A stretch of DNA of 64,000 bases, from positions 1 through 64,000 of the forward strand of contig JAQGDQ010000940.1 of assembly GCA_030141605.1 (NCBI GenBank). The letters are read 5' to 3'. This stretch comes from Tubiluchus corallicola. Taxonomy: Eukaryota; Priapulida; Priapulimorpha; Priapulimorphida; Tubiluchidae. Each line of letters begins with the position of its first letter. Within the stretch, counting starts at the first letter, position 1. Below are positions 47,209 to 60,395 of the stretch, one piece after another. The notes beneath the pieces are model-generated. The model was given only the letters and a program-made list of their open reading frames with translations. It had not been told where the DNA came from and ran no database searches. The position numbers and the translations under genes are program-made.

Positions 47209-50200
47209 AAAGATCATTAAAGCAGCTATATAACTGCAAGTGTATATACCTGTAGCACACCAGTGATACCGTGACTGCAATGTTGTATGTGCAATATTTG
47301 ATGCTAAATATTGATGAAATTGTAGCTAAATTTCATGCTGACAATTAGGCACCAAATGAATCGTGCTTGATGATGGTAACAGTCCCAGCGGAGGCACTGC
47401 TGTTAATGTTGTAATCATTAAGCGTCTTTGGTGATCAAATATGTTCCTCGTTGGGTGATGGCGTCATCATTATAATGTGATATTCGGTCATTTCTATTTA
47501 CCTACAATTATTATCACCAAACGATGGCTTTTTTGTTAAAAAAGTACTGTAATAATTAAATTGCTGACCGTGTTACTTTACCATGATTAAAATGTTTGTA
47601 TCCAGCAAAGCCAAAATCACAATACTGAAAATGATTTTATTTACATTTCAATTGTGCCGCGTATAAACGAATAGTATATGTTGGTTTCAGGTTTTAGATA
47701 CAAATTTCTATGGTTTCCACTGGGCATTTTTACAGTGTCAATGTTGCTTCTGTAAAACTGTGGTAACCAAATTTTTGTGTTGGTATTATAATGAATATTA
47801 TACATGTACACATATTATGCGTATTATATGCACATAATATTATACATAATATATATTCTGCTCATAAAATGTAAATAATACAATCAGGCTATTTTCTCAC
47901 AAAAATTAGAAACAGTGAGATAATTCAACCAGATCTCTCTACGTGGGGCAAATTGGTTTCATGGAAGCACCTTGTGGACCATTTTATGGTTCCTTAGTAT
48001 AAACGTGTCTCTTTCATAGAAACTTATCCTGTAAAAAGGCGATTCAAACTTTCCCACAATCTGCTCGGCATTAAGCAGTTAATTTCTGGCACTCAAATTC
48101 CAAATTTTATTTTGTTCAATAACCCCCCTGAGGTCTCAGTAGGTACGTGAATGAAATATTTCGTCGAGCACATCAGCAAGGTGTAAGCAAGTTGTTATCC
48201 AGATCACACGTGGTTTCAATAAGGCAGCGCATTGAAGACGATAGTTTGGATGTTTATGAGATAATCAGTCAAGGATATGTTTCCTCTAGGCGCATACACG
48301 CGAAGTCTCAACATTGAATGTGATTCATAATATGCTTATGATATGAGCGATTGAAAAAAATAATGATTGTGGACTAACTTACTCTTGCTTTTACATGAAT
48401 ACCGAGATATAGGTGTTTAACAGTAATTTATGTGAACAGCCCTTCTAGTCATCTGTCATACCTGCCATGAAGTTTACAATTACACACACCATTATTTAAC
48501 TCAACATGCGTTAAACTGAAACACTTACAGATGAAATAATCGTTTGCCATAGCTGTGTTAATGATATTTAGTAGAACGTCATTTTTAGAAGTGAAAAACC
48601 ATCAATGATAGCAGTGTTAACAAAAATGCAGTTTCCGGTCAACTTCTAAACGCTTCAGATGCGATGGCTGTTATCGCAACTTTTAACTAGTAGGCTAAAA
48701 TGCGAAGTCCCCACACAAATTTCTGTTTGCAAGCGAAGCGATTGGTGATATAAACACCAAATTTTCATAGTACAGTATAGCTTTGCCACCTCTTTCAAAA
48801 GTATTGTGACTCTACAGCCAAATTGTAGCACTCTTGGTACATCCATAAATAAACGCAGTGGTTTATTTGTAGTTGGTTTATTTATAAATAAACGCAAGTT
48901 TATTTATAATATCCTTGTAGTTGGTGAAGTCATTTTTGTGGCTTAGTAATCGCTTCTCCCATCATGCCATTAGAACAAAAAATTTCTTCGTATAACGCGA
49001 CACGATTTTATCTTAAATGAAAGAACATGAATTTAATGGCTTAGAGTGAATATATTACACTGTTGATACTGCCAAAATATGCAGATAAGGATCATCACAG
49101 GTCATCTGAGTCGTGTGGAAGTGTCTTCTAAAACGCAAAGATTTTGTTTAATCTATATATAAATATATAATACAATTAAATCTTTATTATTTTGTCTTTA
49201 AAATAGTTCACTCATTACAATAAAATTGAGTAAACCTCAGCCTCACGACGAATGCGTTCAGTGCAACTAAAAATAATAAAGAGCAAAACTAAAATACTAA
49301 TAATACACAAATTTACAAACACAGTCTTAGCGAGCTCATAGATTGAAAGACTAAATAAAAAACATTAAAATTTAACAGAATCTGTTAAATTTTATTACAC
49401 CTCTGTTAGGCACAATTATACTGGAACTTGAACGTCATTATTAATGCTGAGATATTGCGCATCACTAAAGATCTTGACACAAGCCGTACAGAGGTCAAAT
49501 TCTCAAAAAGGCGAACAAATCTATTCTCGAAACCAACTTCAAAGGAGCAAGTCGAGTGCCGTGGACCGGTTGCATAATCTGGAGGAAATTTTTAACCGAA
49601 TTTAAAAAACAAGTTTTAAATCACATGCAGATGTGTGGACAGAAGTGTTAACTCAGCACCTTCTTGCAGTCTGTCCGCAAATGCAAGAAAAGCATGCAGT
49701 TAACGAACGCAGTATGTACGTCAAAGTACTTGTTTTCCAGAAAACAATATGCATCTAACTTTATGTACAAATTTTAAACAACACTTTTGTATGCTGGCAA
49801 CGCTGTTGGCAAAAATTTTTGAAGCTAGTACCTATCCTACATCCAAAAATTTTCAGATTACACCTTTAATGTGTTATAGAGTACACTTCGGAATTTGAAA
49901 AGTCGAATACCTTTGTGGTGTAATGGTTTGCATAGCTGCTCCGAAAGTAAAAGGATTTACGTTCAAAACTGCGGTAGTGCAAAATTTTTAAAATTTTCTA
50001 ATTTAATATTGTTTCATGCGCTTATGTATTGAAAAAAAGCACAATAGATAGGTTTTAATTCACACATAATTTTAACAACATAGAGTTAATCAATAAACTA
50101 ATTACAGACATTAAATGCTGTGTAAATTATACTAATTACAGTAAGAGTTAAGAATCTAAAGAACTAGCAAAAAATTGCATGAACTTACGTTCTGTGTTTA

Positions 50201-52435
50201 CACGCATGCGCAAGTATTGTTGTTGAAGTTGCAGTTAGCACAGAATTGTGTTTTCTTTGGCCGTAACTTTACACTGTCCAAACAAAACAGTTAATCTCAC
50301 TTTAGGTTCAGATGACCTTAACACATCACTACTTACCACGCAGATTAAATATTGTTTCTTGAAATTAAAAGAAATTCGAGCTAAATATAGTTAACAAAAA
50401 AATTGCTCCAAAAACATATAGGTCACCATAGGTATATGCAGTGGCCAAAAATTCGGTGAGTTTTCCGTTTATGGTTGCACGAAATTTGGATACAACTAAA
50501 CAAATGTTGTTTACATTTCCTTTCGTCTTGATCTCAGGCTGATCTGCGTGTGGGCAGTTTTGACGCTGAAGAAAATGTATGGTGTTCTCACTGAATTTTT
50601 TTCAGAATAACCTAGATGAAAGTAATCACACTAATTTTCACTCTGCCGCTCGAAGACCCAGAATCTCTTTACTCCGACGATAGATCGATTTGCAACTTCA
50701 AAACTACCTAAAGCTTCCAACGTGATTTCAAGAGTAAATCTTTACAATTCATTATTTTAAGAAAAAACAACACAATGCAGCCCGTAACCTATTATGAATT
50801 GGTTTTAAGGTGCTGTGTGTGCGACTGAGCAAGTGCTATTTACAAAAGGCGGCTGATGTCCTCCTGTCCAGGTTACTGAAGTTCACGTTGAGACAGAACT
50901 GGTAGATTTGCACTTTTGGAGTCTTGTGAATAACAACAGAATCTAATATTTGCCGTCATAAATTTGAGAGTGGTTTCCGTGCAGGGTGGCTAATAACCAA
51001 TACAGGAACAACATTATCTTGTTTTTTTTTTCTGATTATTTCGCTTAATAATACAGCCCTTATCTGTAAGGTACCAGATGATTTATACGGGGCGAAAATA
51101 TGCAATTATTAATTAGGCCTGAATTAAAAAAATAATCACATAATTCGGCCTTCAATAAAGTGTTACTTAAAATGCGTTTGAGAGACTTCTTGGGCGAGAA
51201 ATAGTTGACAAAAAACTTATCTAGTGCTGGTGTCTATGGAGTAAAAACCTTGTCGCCCCATCTTCTTCCCGCTTGCATTCATAAAAAAATATTCTACGCC
51301 AACGCTCCGTCAGCAGATCTGGGTCTGTGTGGCTTCACAAGAATTGAAGCCACGTATCAGCCCAATTATACTGTTTTGGCTCCATGAGCTAGTCTGTTTG
51401 ACCCAATGGTCCATGAAATGGAACATTTCGTCACGCCCTGTATGAACCAACAGCACGGAAAGCATAAATAACCCAATAAACACTACAGTTTGGCTTTAAA
51501 TTCATTATTCATAATTTCGTCAACGGTTCGGCCGGCTGCAACAAACCACAACCAGATGTGAACTGAGATTCCAATCCGGTTTGTCCGAACCGACAGATGA
51601 AAATTGCCCACAGCTAGAAGTCCACTCGGCTTCTCTTAAATCTTTTAAATTACAGACAAGTTGGTCAGCCTAAGCGTTATAAACATGTGGTGTCTTTAAG
51701 AGTTTGCAAGATGAACAGTTTAGCACAGCAGCAAAATCAACCAGACTTTATTCATATAAATCAACTGAGAATAATTTGTGATTACAATGAAACATTGCCT
51801 TGACACGGCAAGTCGACGACCTGGAAATAGGAAAAGAGCCATGTGAAAAAACATGGTTGTACGTGAAAAGGAAAAGTGTTTCGTTGTTATAGAGCAGTGA
51901 AAGGAATGTGTAAATAAACAAGAAAAAGCCAGAGAAACAGAAAGCCAAGGAACCAAGCAGTTGTGATACATGTTTCGGCTTTTGAGTCAAATTTTGATCA
52001 CATCCAATCTACACGTATATTGTTTCATGCACTGATTTAGTTGTAAAATTTGTAATTATTGCTTGCTGCTGTAAGTAGTAATCATTAAAATTAATAATTA
52101 TAGATCTTTCTATATTATTTTTATACGTCAAGTCCTACAGACTACAGTCCTGCAGACATTTTTATACAGACGAAAACGGCGTCAAGTAGTAAAACAAACA
52201 ATAGTCAACTGAAATACCTGCATACCTAATACACTACAAATGGTTATGGGAAAACCGCACAGATGTACAACAAGTTAGGAAAACTGAGCAAGTAGCGAAC
52301 AAGTAATTGGAAAAATCTTTGCTCCCTGAAAAAAGAGGCTGGAGTGAAAGTAAATATTTTCCTTCTCAGCGTTATAAATTCGTCAGTAAATCAGGCGATC
52401 TCTTCGCTACTGTTCTACGTCACAAGCCTTGAGTT

Positions 52436-52436
<1 letters not shown>
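47209..52436. other. Long non-coding stretch
   Basis: AT-rich, with no exon supported on either strand. It contains a tRNA-like relic at 49915-49975. The sequence at 48835-48905 repeats a TTTATAAATAAACGCA word. Otherwise nothing is recognised. Confidence 0.5.
49912..49978 (+). mobile_element. tRNA-like SINE relic
   Basis: GTGGTGTAATGGTTTGCATA resembles the D-arm/A-box of tRNA-derived SINEs, and ACGTTCAAAACTGCG at correct spacing resembles a B-box. The stems do not pair well enough for a working tRNA. Confidence 0.45.
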
Positions 52437-52499
<63 letters not shown>

Positions 52500-52500
52500 C
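52437..52500. repeat. (TCA)n microsatellite
   Basis: About 21 uninterrupted TCA units, followed by an imperfect tail to 52530. Confidence 0.95.
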
Positions 52501-52530
52501 TACCATCACCGTTACCATCATCATCATCAC

Positions 52531-52615
52531 AACTCTATTAAAACTTTTACTTGACTGATTTACTTTATTGTGAATTAAAAGTTTTAATAAAGTTGTTGTG
52601 TTTTAACTATAAATG
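52531..52615. mobile_element. Second copy of the inverted-repeat family
   Basis: ACTCTATTAAAACTTTTA and TAAAAGTTTTAATAAAGTTG form inverted arms around a ~25-base spacer. The right flank continues AACTATAAATGTTTTTA, matching the outer end of the 46373-47208 element in reverse. Confidence 0.55.
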
Positions 52616-52663
52616 TTTTTAAGTGGCTGTGATAAAAAAACATTAGTAATATATTATTATTAT

Positions 52664-53236
52664 TATCATTACTGAGTTGCTGTGTTAAGTCAAGGACTAT
52701 CATTATCATTACTGAGTTGCTGTGTTAAGTCTAGGACTATCATTATCATTACTGAGTTGCCGTGTTAAGTCTAGGACTATCATTATCATTACTGAGTTGC
52801 TGTGTTAAGTCTAGGACTATCATTATCATTACTGAGTTGCCGTGTTAAGTCTAGGACTATCATTATCATTACTGAGTTGCTGTGTTAAGTCTAGGACTAT
52901 CATTGAGTTGCCGTGTTAAGTCTAGGACTATCATTATCATTACTGAGTTGCCGTGTTAAGTCTAGGACTATTATTATCATTACTGAGTTGCCGTGTTAAG
53001 TCTAGGACTATCATTATCATTACTGAGTTGCCGTGTTAAGTCTAGGACTATCATTGAGTTGCCGTGTTAAGTCTAGGACTATCATTATCATTACTGAGTT
53101 GCTGTGTTAAGTCTAGGACTATCATTATCATTACTGAGTTGCTGTGTTAAGTCTAGGACTATCATTATCATTACTGAGTTGCTGTGTTAAATCTAGGACT
53201 ATCATTATCATTATTGAGTTGCTGTGTTAAGTCTAG
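52664..53236. repeat. 40-base minisatellite, about 15 copies
   Basis: The unit is ATCATTATCATTACTGAGTT followed by GCYGTGTTAAGTCTAGGACT. Copies are nearly identical. A single T/C difference (GCTGTG or GCCGTG) varies between units, and two units share the same 9-base deletion (31 bases). The outermost units carry private changes (AAGTCAAGG at the left; AATCTAGG and ATTGAG at the right). Confidence 0.95.
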
Positions 53237-55579
53237 TATTCTAGTTTTTACGCCTAGTATACACTTGAATTGCACTGTTAATTGCATTTATATAAAATTT
53301 GGTCAGACAGCATAATATAAACATATCTAAAGCAGACATCTAGACTAGACTGCTCAGCACGCATTCATCATTTGTGACAGGAACCACGGATGGCTTCAAA
53401 TACCAACCCATTGGCTTCACTTACATGCAAAACAGACGCAGCTGCGTAATGTTATATAAACATAATCGCATATTTCTCCAACATAAACTATTTAATTTTT
53501 TTCACACACCAAAAATTCGTTCTTCATTGGAATGTGGTTGTCCCCGTGCACCTGACACGTGCACGTCTTGGGGAGTGATTTGTGTGCTCAGAGGACAGGC
53601 CTACGAAAAGTGACATACTAAAAAATTTTTTTCAATGAAAAATAACTATAAGATGTAAAAATAACACGAAGTTGAAGGAGCAGTGACTTCGTATTTGAGT
53701 TCGCCATCTGCAGTCTAACTAACTCTACCGTTTCACTGATTCAAACATTGGAATTTTTTGGAGCAAGTTACTGTAAAGATTTCTTGTCTGGCGTTATAGA
53801 CCGCAAGTGTTATCAGCGTTTGTGTGCCTTGCCCGATTCCCCTTTCCCCGGAAGAAGAGGGCCTATGATGTTGTTATGCACAAGGCCTACGAAAGGCAAA
53901 GGACGGGATTGCACTGTGTCTGTAAACGCTAGCTTTCATATTTCAATCAGATTAAGTGCACTCAAATTCATAAGTCCAATGAAACCACATTTAAAGCTTT
54001 CAAAAGGTGTCTGTATTATATACTGTTCCTCTCTCTGTTTGGGCTTTCAAAACCAAATTTGAAGCTAGATTACATTTTGCTCTTTCTTCCTTCTTTATTT
54101 ACCAAAATATATCATTCCATCTAAACAAAACCATAAACAAATGACAAAAAATAAAAAACACTAGCCAAATGTCAATTTTACATAATTCAGAGTTTCATAC
54201 CGCATCGTCGCATTAATCAATAAATAGCTGTTATCTAATAGTAAATTTCAATCTTATAAAGTAATTTGAGTAAATACGTACGTTTTTAGCCCCAAATCAT
54301 AAGCAATTGCAACAGATAACGACAACATTTAATCAACCCACCATGACACGTCCTCACTTCACACGCCTCTGACCCCGATCAAATTGATCACGTGTCCGGG
54401 CCAAAAAAATCGCCACAAGGTGGCCAAAGCCAACAAGTTGCAACAACAAGTGAAGGCCGCAAAGCACGCCAATGCCAGATTTCCAGTACACTCTCTATCC
54501 ACGTAAAATTTCGAGCTGAACTATCAATTTGTCGTGATCATAATAAAAAATATTGCTGACACTTTAAACAGATTCAAATTTGAAGAATTGAACAACGTGT
54601 ATAAACTAACTGTATTTTGTCATTTAGCGTAACATTATTATCGCCTATAAACGTATATGAATTAACACATTCAGTCACATGTTCAGTGTGCACATTTCTA
54701 CTGGAAAACACGGAAAACTTCTTCACGAATACCTCGCAACGACAAATTAAGGCTACCCCATGTGACGACTAGGCCCTGGCTCAGGTCCATACATCTGTAA
54801 TTCCAACCCAAGAACGTAGGCTTAAATAAGCGACAGAAATGTAGATACAGTAGTGTTCTTTTATGGAAGATTAAAACATAAAGATGAAGCATAAAAATTA
54901 AAACAATTTTAACATAGGACATAATAAGCATCTCTGATATTATTCAGCATACTATCATGTTTTACTTGACATCAGGCCCTTCTCCCTCGACTCCTAGGCG
55001 GTGTAGGGTCCAAACATTGCTAATCCGCCCCACCGGGTCCGTAAATTCGTAAAGAAATAGTTATGACGAGGAAAACTTGGTTGTGGAGATCGTTAATCTA
55101 CGCTGACGCGTAAACACGCAATGGAAATTTTGTCCTGAAAATCATGAAGCCTCACTCGTTTAGGCTAAGCTTCTATCATTTATGAAGCATGTTAAACAGT
55201 TCCAGCTGTAAAGAACCATCTTTAGCACTTCTAATAAGATGCCCGATAAAAAATCAACAGTTTAACTAACTTAACACCAGCAAACAAAAACATTTTGAGT
55301 ATTTTAGATTCAATAATGAAATCAATTCCATGAGCTTCAATTTAAACGAAATGGCTACGTATGACAGTGAATTAAAATTTACAGTAAAAATAGTTAAAAC
55401 AGCTATAATTTTGGATTACGTATTAGCTTTAAATTAGCGTAAAAATGAAAAAAGTTATGGTTACAAATAAAAACACAGAGCTGTATTAAAATCATTACAG
55501 TGATGTAAAAAGTCCCAAATGTAATAGAGTATCGGTCATTCCCGGAAAAGGAACAAGCTCCGATTGCCGATAACTAAAA
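53237..55579. other. Non-coding DNA with faint repeat patches
   Basis: No exon supported. Patches of higher GC at 53800-53920 (GGGCCTATGATGTTGTTATG) and 54960-55050 look like old retroelement pieces, but I cannot name a family. Confidence 0.45.
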
Positions 55580-55905
55580 ACAAGAGTTTCAAGACCATCC
55601 CAATTACGTATTAAGCTGCATATTCGTAGAATGAATCAAATGGGTTTGGGTTTTCTTCTCCAACCGTGTTGTTTAAGTATGGAATTCCTTACCGGATTCA
55701 GTAAATGATGCACCTTTGGTCACTAAACAATTCTAAACATTTCAAAAATAGATTGAAGTTTTTGAATTTTGATAAAAAGCTTGTGTATGAAAGGCGTGTG
55801 TAAACAGCTTGCCTCTTTACATCTTTCCCCACATTCATGTTTCCATTGTTTTATAGTTTATCTTTTAATGAATGTGAAACAAAATAAATAAATAAATAAT
55901 GGTTC
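55580..55905 (+). mobile_element. 3' fragment of a CR1/L2-like LINE
   Basis: The plus strand reads VWNSLPDSVNDAPLVTKQF at about 55677-55733, the typical C-terminal reverse-transcriptase ending, then loses the frame. About 160 bases of 3' UTR end in AAAATAAATAAATAAAT, a short AAAT tail. Confidence 0.7.
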
Positions 55906-58036
55906 ATTTATTGATTGGACTCGACTGCTGAAGAAACCAGAACGGGACTTAGATAGACAATAACAAAGATATTTTGCTTGCACATTAAAATGACACTATT
56001 TCGTGTTTTCGGTGTTCAAACTGAATACTGTCTTTGTAAACTTATCACTTCTACGTAACGCCAACAGAGCCTGTTCTAAAACCGAATTTGCCCCTCCCCA
56101 GCCACGAATTTCGACCAAACCTGGACTGATGCGGACATGTTATCAACTCCTCACAGAAAGCACACAACTGTAAAGCAAGGCTGTTGAGTGAAGGGCGTAG
56201 TTTATTTGGGTGGTAGGAAGTGTGTAGTAAATCTACAGTAACTGTTTATAGCTGTAAAACGGTTGTGGCATATGTGCTAGTATGTAGTTCATAAACAAAA
56301 TAACGTCACTTTAGCGTCCCAGGTGCCTTACCCAGAGCGAATGGAGAGCACTGGCAAAAAGGGCAACGGGGTGAAAGTTAACTCGGTGACCAACAAAAAA
56401 AACAACGGTCAAAAGTTCTTCCGGATTCTAAGAGATCGCATTTCGGTCAACCTTTTTATTCGATGGTCGGTCGGTCAGTCACACTAGTCATCCGTTTCGG
56501 GCTACATAATCGTCAGGTAATCGTCTAAAACTGTTAAATGATTTAATCACCTAATCGGTCATTTCTGGTCGACCACGATAGGGCGAGGTGCAAAAGCAAT
56601 ATCTTGCTCAAAGTTGCTCCTTAACTTGTAGCAACCACTTAAGGTTGAAATGTGCCTGTGGTCTCAAATAGTGTAGTGGTCGCGATATATGCACAACTAT
56701 GAAGTTAAGCAAATCTCCTTTAAAGTTAGTAACTGGATGGTTTAATACCAGGGAAACTACTACCACCAGCCATTCTCTCGCCCAAAAAAGTCTTTCACTC
56801 ACCCGAAGATACCTCTGCATCACATGAGTAGGATGATTCATATTGGAGCAGTCAGGAGTAAACTTGATAATTAATTAAATCTGTTGCCGTTCGGTGCTTA
56901 CCGTAGCTACTTGAACTCAGCTTGTGACACGCCAAAATGTATAAAAAATGACTCTAAGGTTTCTGAGAAAAGCGGTTTCTGTAACTGTTCCCTGGCTTAG
57001 CGAATTCCTTTAGACTCCACGCCTACGAACTTGTAACCAAACCTTGGCAATTCTAGTGTACAATCAACAAAGATTATGTGACTATGTACAGTTTCAATAT
57101 CTGCAAGCAGCTGCCGTGACTCGCCCATGATTGGTACATAGAGCCTTTTCTTCACTAATGCACGCTCACATTAGATTTTCAAGATGTCTACATAGAGATT
57201 ACAGAAAAATAAGTTTTCTGGAGCTAAAACACCAGTACCACTCCGAGACGTTTGATATCTCGGAAGGTTGTCTTTGATACTCAGTCACTCAGTAGACTGA
57301 ACTAGATTCCGGTCCGTTTGCAACCTCGCCACATCAGTATTAGTAGTAAGCTGTGATTGAGTGCTCCTCACCTTTTTCAGAGCACCAAACTGTGTTAAAT
57401 CGGAAATATCTCTACATTAATATAAAAATGAACACTGGAAAATTTCAACCCTTGTTAATAAAATCAGAACGTGTTGTTTTTTTAGTGTATAGGCAGTAAA
57501 AATAGGCTAAAGTTTCTTAAAATTCTATCTCTGTGTTTAGTAAATAGACAAGTATGAAATGGGAAACATTTAAAAAAATACAAATTACTTGAATGCTGCT
57601 CTACATTAATTAATTTTTTACCTTCTGATGTAGCTGAATATAAATATGCAGTCCTACATATGATAATATGAATAATGCATAACAAGATTTAAATTTCCAT
57701 TTTAGCTTAGTATAACATAACTGTAGTAAATCAATAAATTCAACACAAATTACATCAAACAAAAACATTATAAATCAAACGGCAGGCGACAGAAGTCACT
57801 TTGACCTTTTTTCTGTTGCTGTTTCAGGATGGATGCCAGGAAAAATACAGCATTGCAAAGTTCTAGCAGTTTTCCTCACACATTCCTATGGAGGAGCACT
57901 GTTTATCTGCCAGCGACTATTATTTTTTTTAATATAAACAACACAACACTCGGCTGCTGAGTAACATCAACAAAATTAATAATATAGGTCAAACTTGACT
58001 GCAACTAGCACTAGAGGGTGCCATTATACCACCATT
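55906..58036. other. Non-coding DNA
   Basis: No exon supported. An acceptor-like TTTCTGTTGCTGTTTCAG at 57812-57829 is followed by a short open frame (DGCQEKYSIAKF, then stop). No partner exon was found. Confidence 0.45.
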
Positions 58037-58227
58037 GTACAGGGCGTTCCAAAAGAAACAGAGAAATAAAAATGTGATAAATGAACCTGTAGTAAATAAT
58101 ATTGTCTATCACTGCTATGAAATTCTCTATATCAAGAATCAGCTTTACGTAAAATCACAGAATGTCAGTTATAAATAAAATGGAAGGAGTTTACAATTCA
58201 CCACACAATTTAAATATCCTAATCCTA

Positions 58228-58282
58228 ATGGAAACCCTAGCCCTAACCTTAACCCTAATCCAGGCCCTAACTCTAACCTTAA
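58228..58282. repeat. Degenerate telomere-like repeats (CCCTAA)
   Basis: AACCCTAGCCCTAACCTTAA, CCCTAATCCAGGCCCTAACT and CTAACCTTAAT follow in series. They resemble CCCTAA interstitial repeats with substitutions and lie inside the TGTACAGGG-ended element. Confidence 0.7.
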
Positions 58283-58331
58283 TTCGCTTCACGAACTAAT
58301 TTCCTGCGTGTGGGGAATTGTAAACTTTAGC

Positions 58332-58443
58332 CAACAAAATTTGTTGTAAACGATAACCTTTTGAAAACACATCTAAAGACAAAAACTAGCGACAAAAACT
58401 AGCGTGTTTTCGAAAAGTTATCGGTTATAACAACATTTTTTGT
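58332..58443. repeat. Imperfect palindrome with ~40-base arms
   Basis: AACGATAACCTTTTGAAAAC on the left pairs with GTTTTCGAAAAGTTATCGGT on the right, extended by ACAAAATTTGTTGT and ACAACATTTTTTGT. The spacer holds a duplicated GACAAAAACTAGC. Confidence 0.75.
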
Positions 58444-58957
58444 AAATATAATATTGTGGGATTTTATATAAAACTTCCTATCATAATATACCTTAACTTG
58501 GTCACATTTATTGGACTTTATATGGTATAATATTCTTTTGCTTAAAGGAATTGGTAGTACACTGATTCATACTTTTTTTGGACACCTTGTACATGTTAAA
58601 AGGGCAACCTGATACTTCTATATATGTCACCATTACGGTCTATTAATGTAAATTTGGCAAAATGAAGAACATAAAACTATGAAAACTTCTAGGAACCATA
58701 CAAGCTTGCATGTACGCCATTTTCACACACCAAATTTACAGGCACAGGAATGACATCAAGATGTTATTTCGTTAAAAATGGTTTCTAAGCAGGTTATTTG
58801 AAGAACTGACGTTTTAACTTGAGTTTTTTCTGTCTGCTAGTAATAACCATACTTACAGTTTTAATAAGATACAATATTAAGCGTTTGTCGAGTGATCATT
58901 GTCATTACCATTTATTGTCATTATAATAATTTTTTGTTTGGCGAAAGTCATAATGAC

Positions 58958-59110
58958 GCTGATGATGATGATAAGGACGACGACGACGACGACAACGACG
59001 ACAATGGTGATGATGATGATGGTGATGGTGATGATGACGATGATGATGATGACGATGATGATGACAATAATAATGATGATGATGATGTTGACGGCGATGA
59101 TGATGACACA
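58958..59110. repeat. (GAT/GAC)n microsatellite
   Basis: An imperfect run of GAT, GAC and AAT triplets. It gives a spurious Asp-rich or Met-rich frame. Confidence 0.9.
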
Positions 59111-60090
59111 GACGATTTTCGTGGCCTTTGAAGTTTGGCTAACGGTCGCTAATGTATTATGATAATGTATTTTTTAATAACGAAGAAACAACTAAAATTT
59201 AGGAAATTCCAGGACCACATTTTTGCGCCTACACTAAATTATGCTCTAATTATTTGATACAATTCAATTTCTGACACATAAGAACTAATGGATACCATTA
59301 ACCATTGGTTAAAAAATCTATAGGCAATGATTACTGGATGAATTAGTTTCAGCAAGTTTTGTGCCCTGCGGAAAACACAGACTATGTGCCAAACTTGAAC
59401 AGATGCCTGAAAGCTGAAGCCAACTGGTTTGTGGGTTAGAGGGTGTGTATTCCACACGTCTAGTCAAATCCAAACACTAAACATGCAAATCTTTATCTCC
59501 ATTCATCATGCTTGCTTCACAGAAAACGAAAATTTTGGCCGGAAATAACTATAACAACGGTTGGGTTCGACTGCACGTACCCGCCACACTCATTGACTCA
59601 ATAAGGTTACCACAATAATTAACAACAAAACTAAATTTCAGCTTTGAAACATTCACAAGCAGCTGGCCAAAAGGTTAACAAGCCGCGTGACTAAAGTTCT
59701 GGGTGAGTAGTCTATTATGTAAGCCGCAGTTGCTCAAAGTTAACTGGTTCTACCTCCGGAGGTCCTAGTGTATGAGGACTGCTGGCGACGATAAACAAAT
59801 AAAGGTAAATGATCAAAAGGCAAGTGACTACTACGAATGTACAGATTTACCTGTGGTGTTTTATAATACACCTTTACCGGTTCAGCATCTCAGTTTAGCA
59901 GATTATTCACGATGACGAGATGAGTTATGATCCCACCACTACTACAGTACACTCAACATTAATAGCAGGTATACAGTTGACTGCTGGTCTCTGTACAAAG
60001 CGTTAAGTCTCTGCTTGTACGTAAAGACTGTATAGAATGTAATAATGCAACTCCAAATAACAACGGAGTACGCACTACCTGGCAGCCAAG

Positions 60091-60167
<77 letters not shown>

Positions 60168-60170
60168 GTG
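60091..60170. repeat. (AT)n directly joined to (AG)n
   Basis: About 24 bases of AT followed without a gap by about 55 bases of AG. Confidence 0.95.
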
Positions 60171-60334
60171 ATAGACATATACGCGTACATGTCGTGTGAA
60201 GAAAAGCTGTAATACGAGATTGTTGCCTTACTGCTAGTTTTGCTATTTAAAAAAATGTTTGAATAAAGTAAAATATTTATTTATTTATACAAGTAGTAAA
60301 ACTAAAGTTCAAGAATATGGAATGAGATTGAATC

Positions 60335-60395
60335 TTGATTTGAACCAAAGATCTTTGGATCCAGTGCCATGACCACTCGACGCTACGGCTTTGAT
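60335..60395 (-). mobile_element. tRNA-like SINE relic
   Basis: On the minus strand, TAGCGTCGAGTGGTCATGGC (A-box/D-arm, 60384-60365) is followed at tRNA spacing by GGTTCAAATC (B-box, 60346-60337). The T-arm stem is mismatched. Confidence 0.5.

Larger units (their letters stand above)
58037..58593. mobile_element. DNA-transposon-like element with TGTACAGGG termini
   Basis: Left end TGTACAGGGCGTTCCAAAAG; right end, on the complement, TGTACAAGGTGTCCAAAAAA. These 'TACAGGGTGTcCCAAAAA'-type inverted termini are common in mariner-like MITEs. Inside are telomere-like repeats (58228-58282) and a large imperfect palindrome (58332-58443). No transposase frame. Confidence 0.6.

Noticed and set aside
48530-48570. 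Minus-strand MANDYFI followed by gtaagt, considered as the first exon of the Ig/FN3 gene
   Set aside because: The phase fits, but seven polar residues cannot be a signal peptide and nothing else supports it.
49912-49978. Working tRNA gene
   Set aside because: The A- and B-box-like words are there, but the acceptor, anticodon and T stems do not pair; called a SINE relic instead.
52344-52541. Poly-Ser open frame
   Set aside because: It arises from the TCA microsatellite.
57482-57829. Minus-strand hydrophobic frame (LCIIHIIICRTAYLYSATSEG, then gtaaaa) considered as the missing signal-peptide exon of the Ig/FN3 gene
   Set aside because: The phase would fit, but there is no in-frame ATG before a stop codon and the donor is weak.
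58892-59131. Asp-rich open frame (and a Met/Thr-rich frame at 58899-59162)
   Set aside because: It is the translation of the GAT/GAC microsatellite; there are no splice sites or codon signal outside the repeat.
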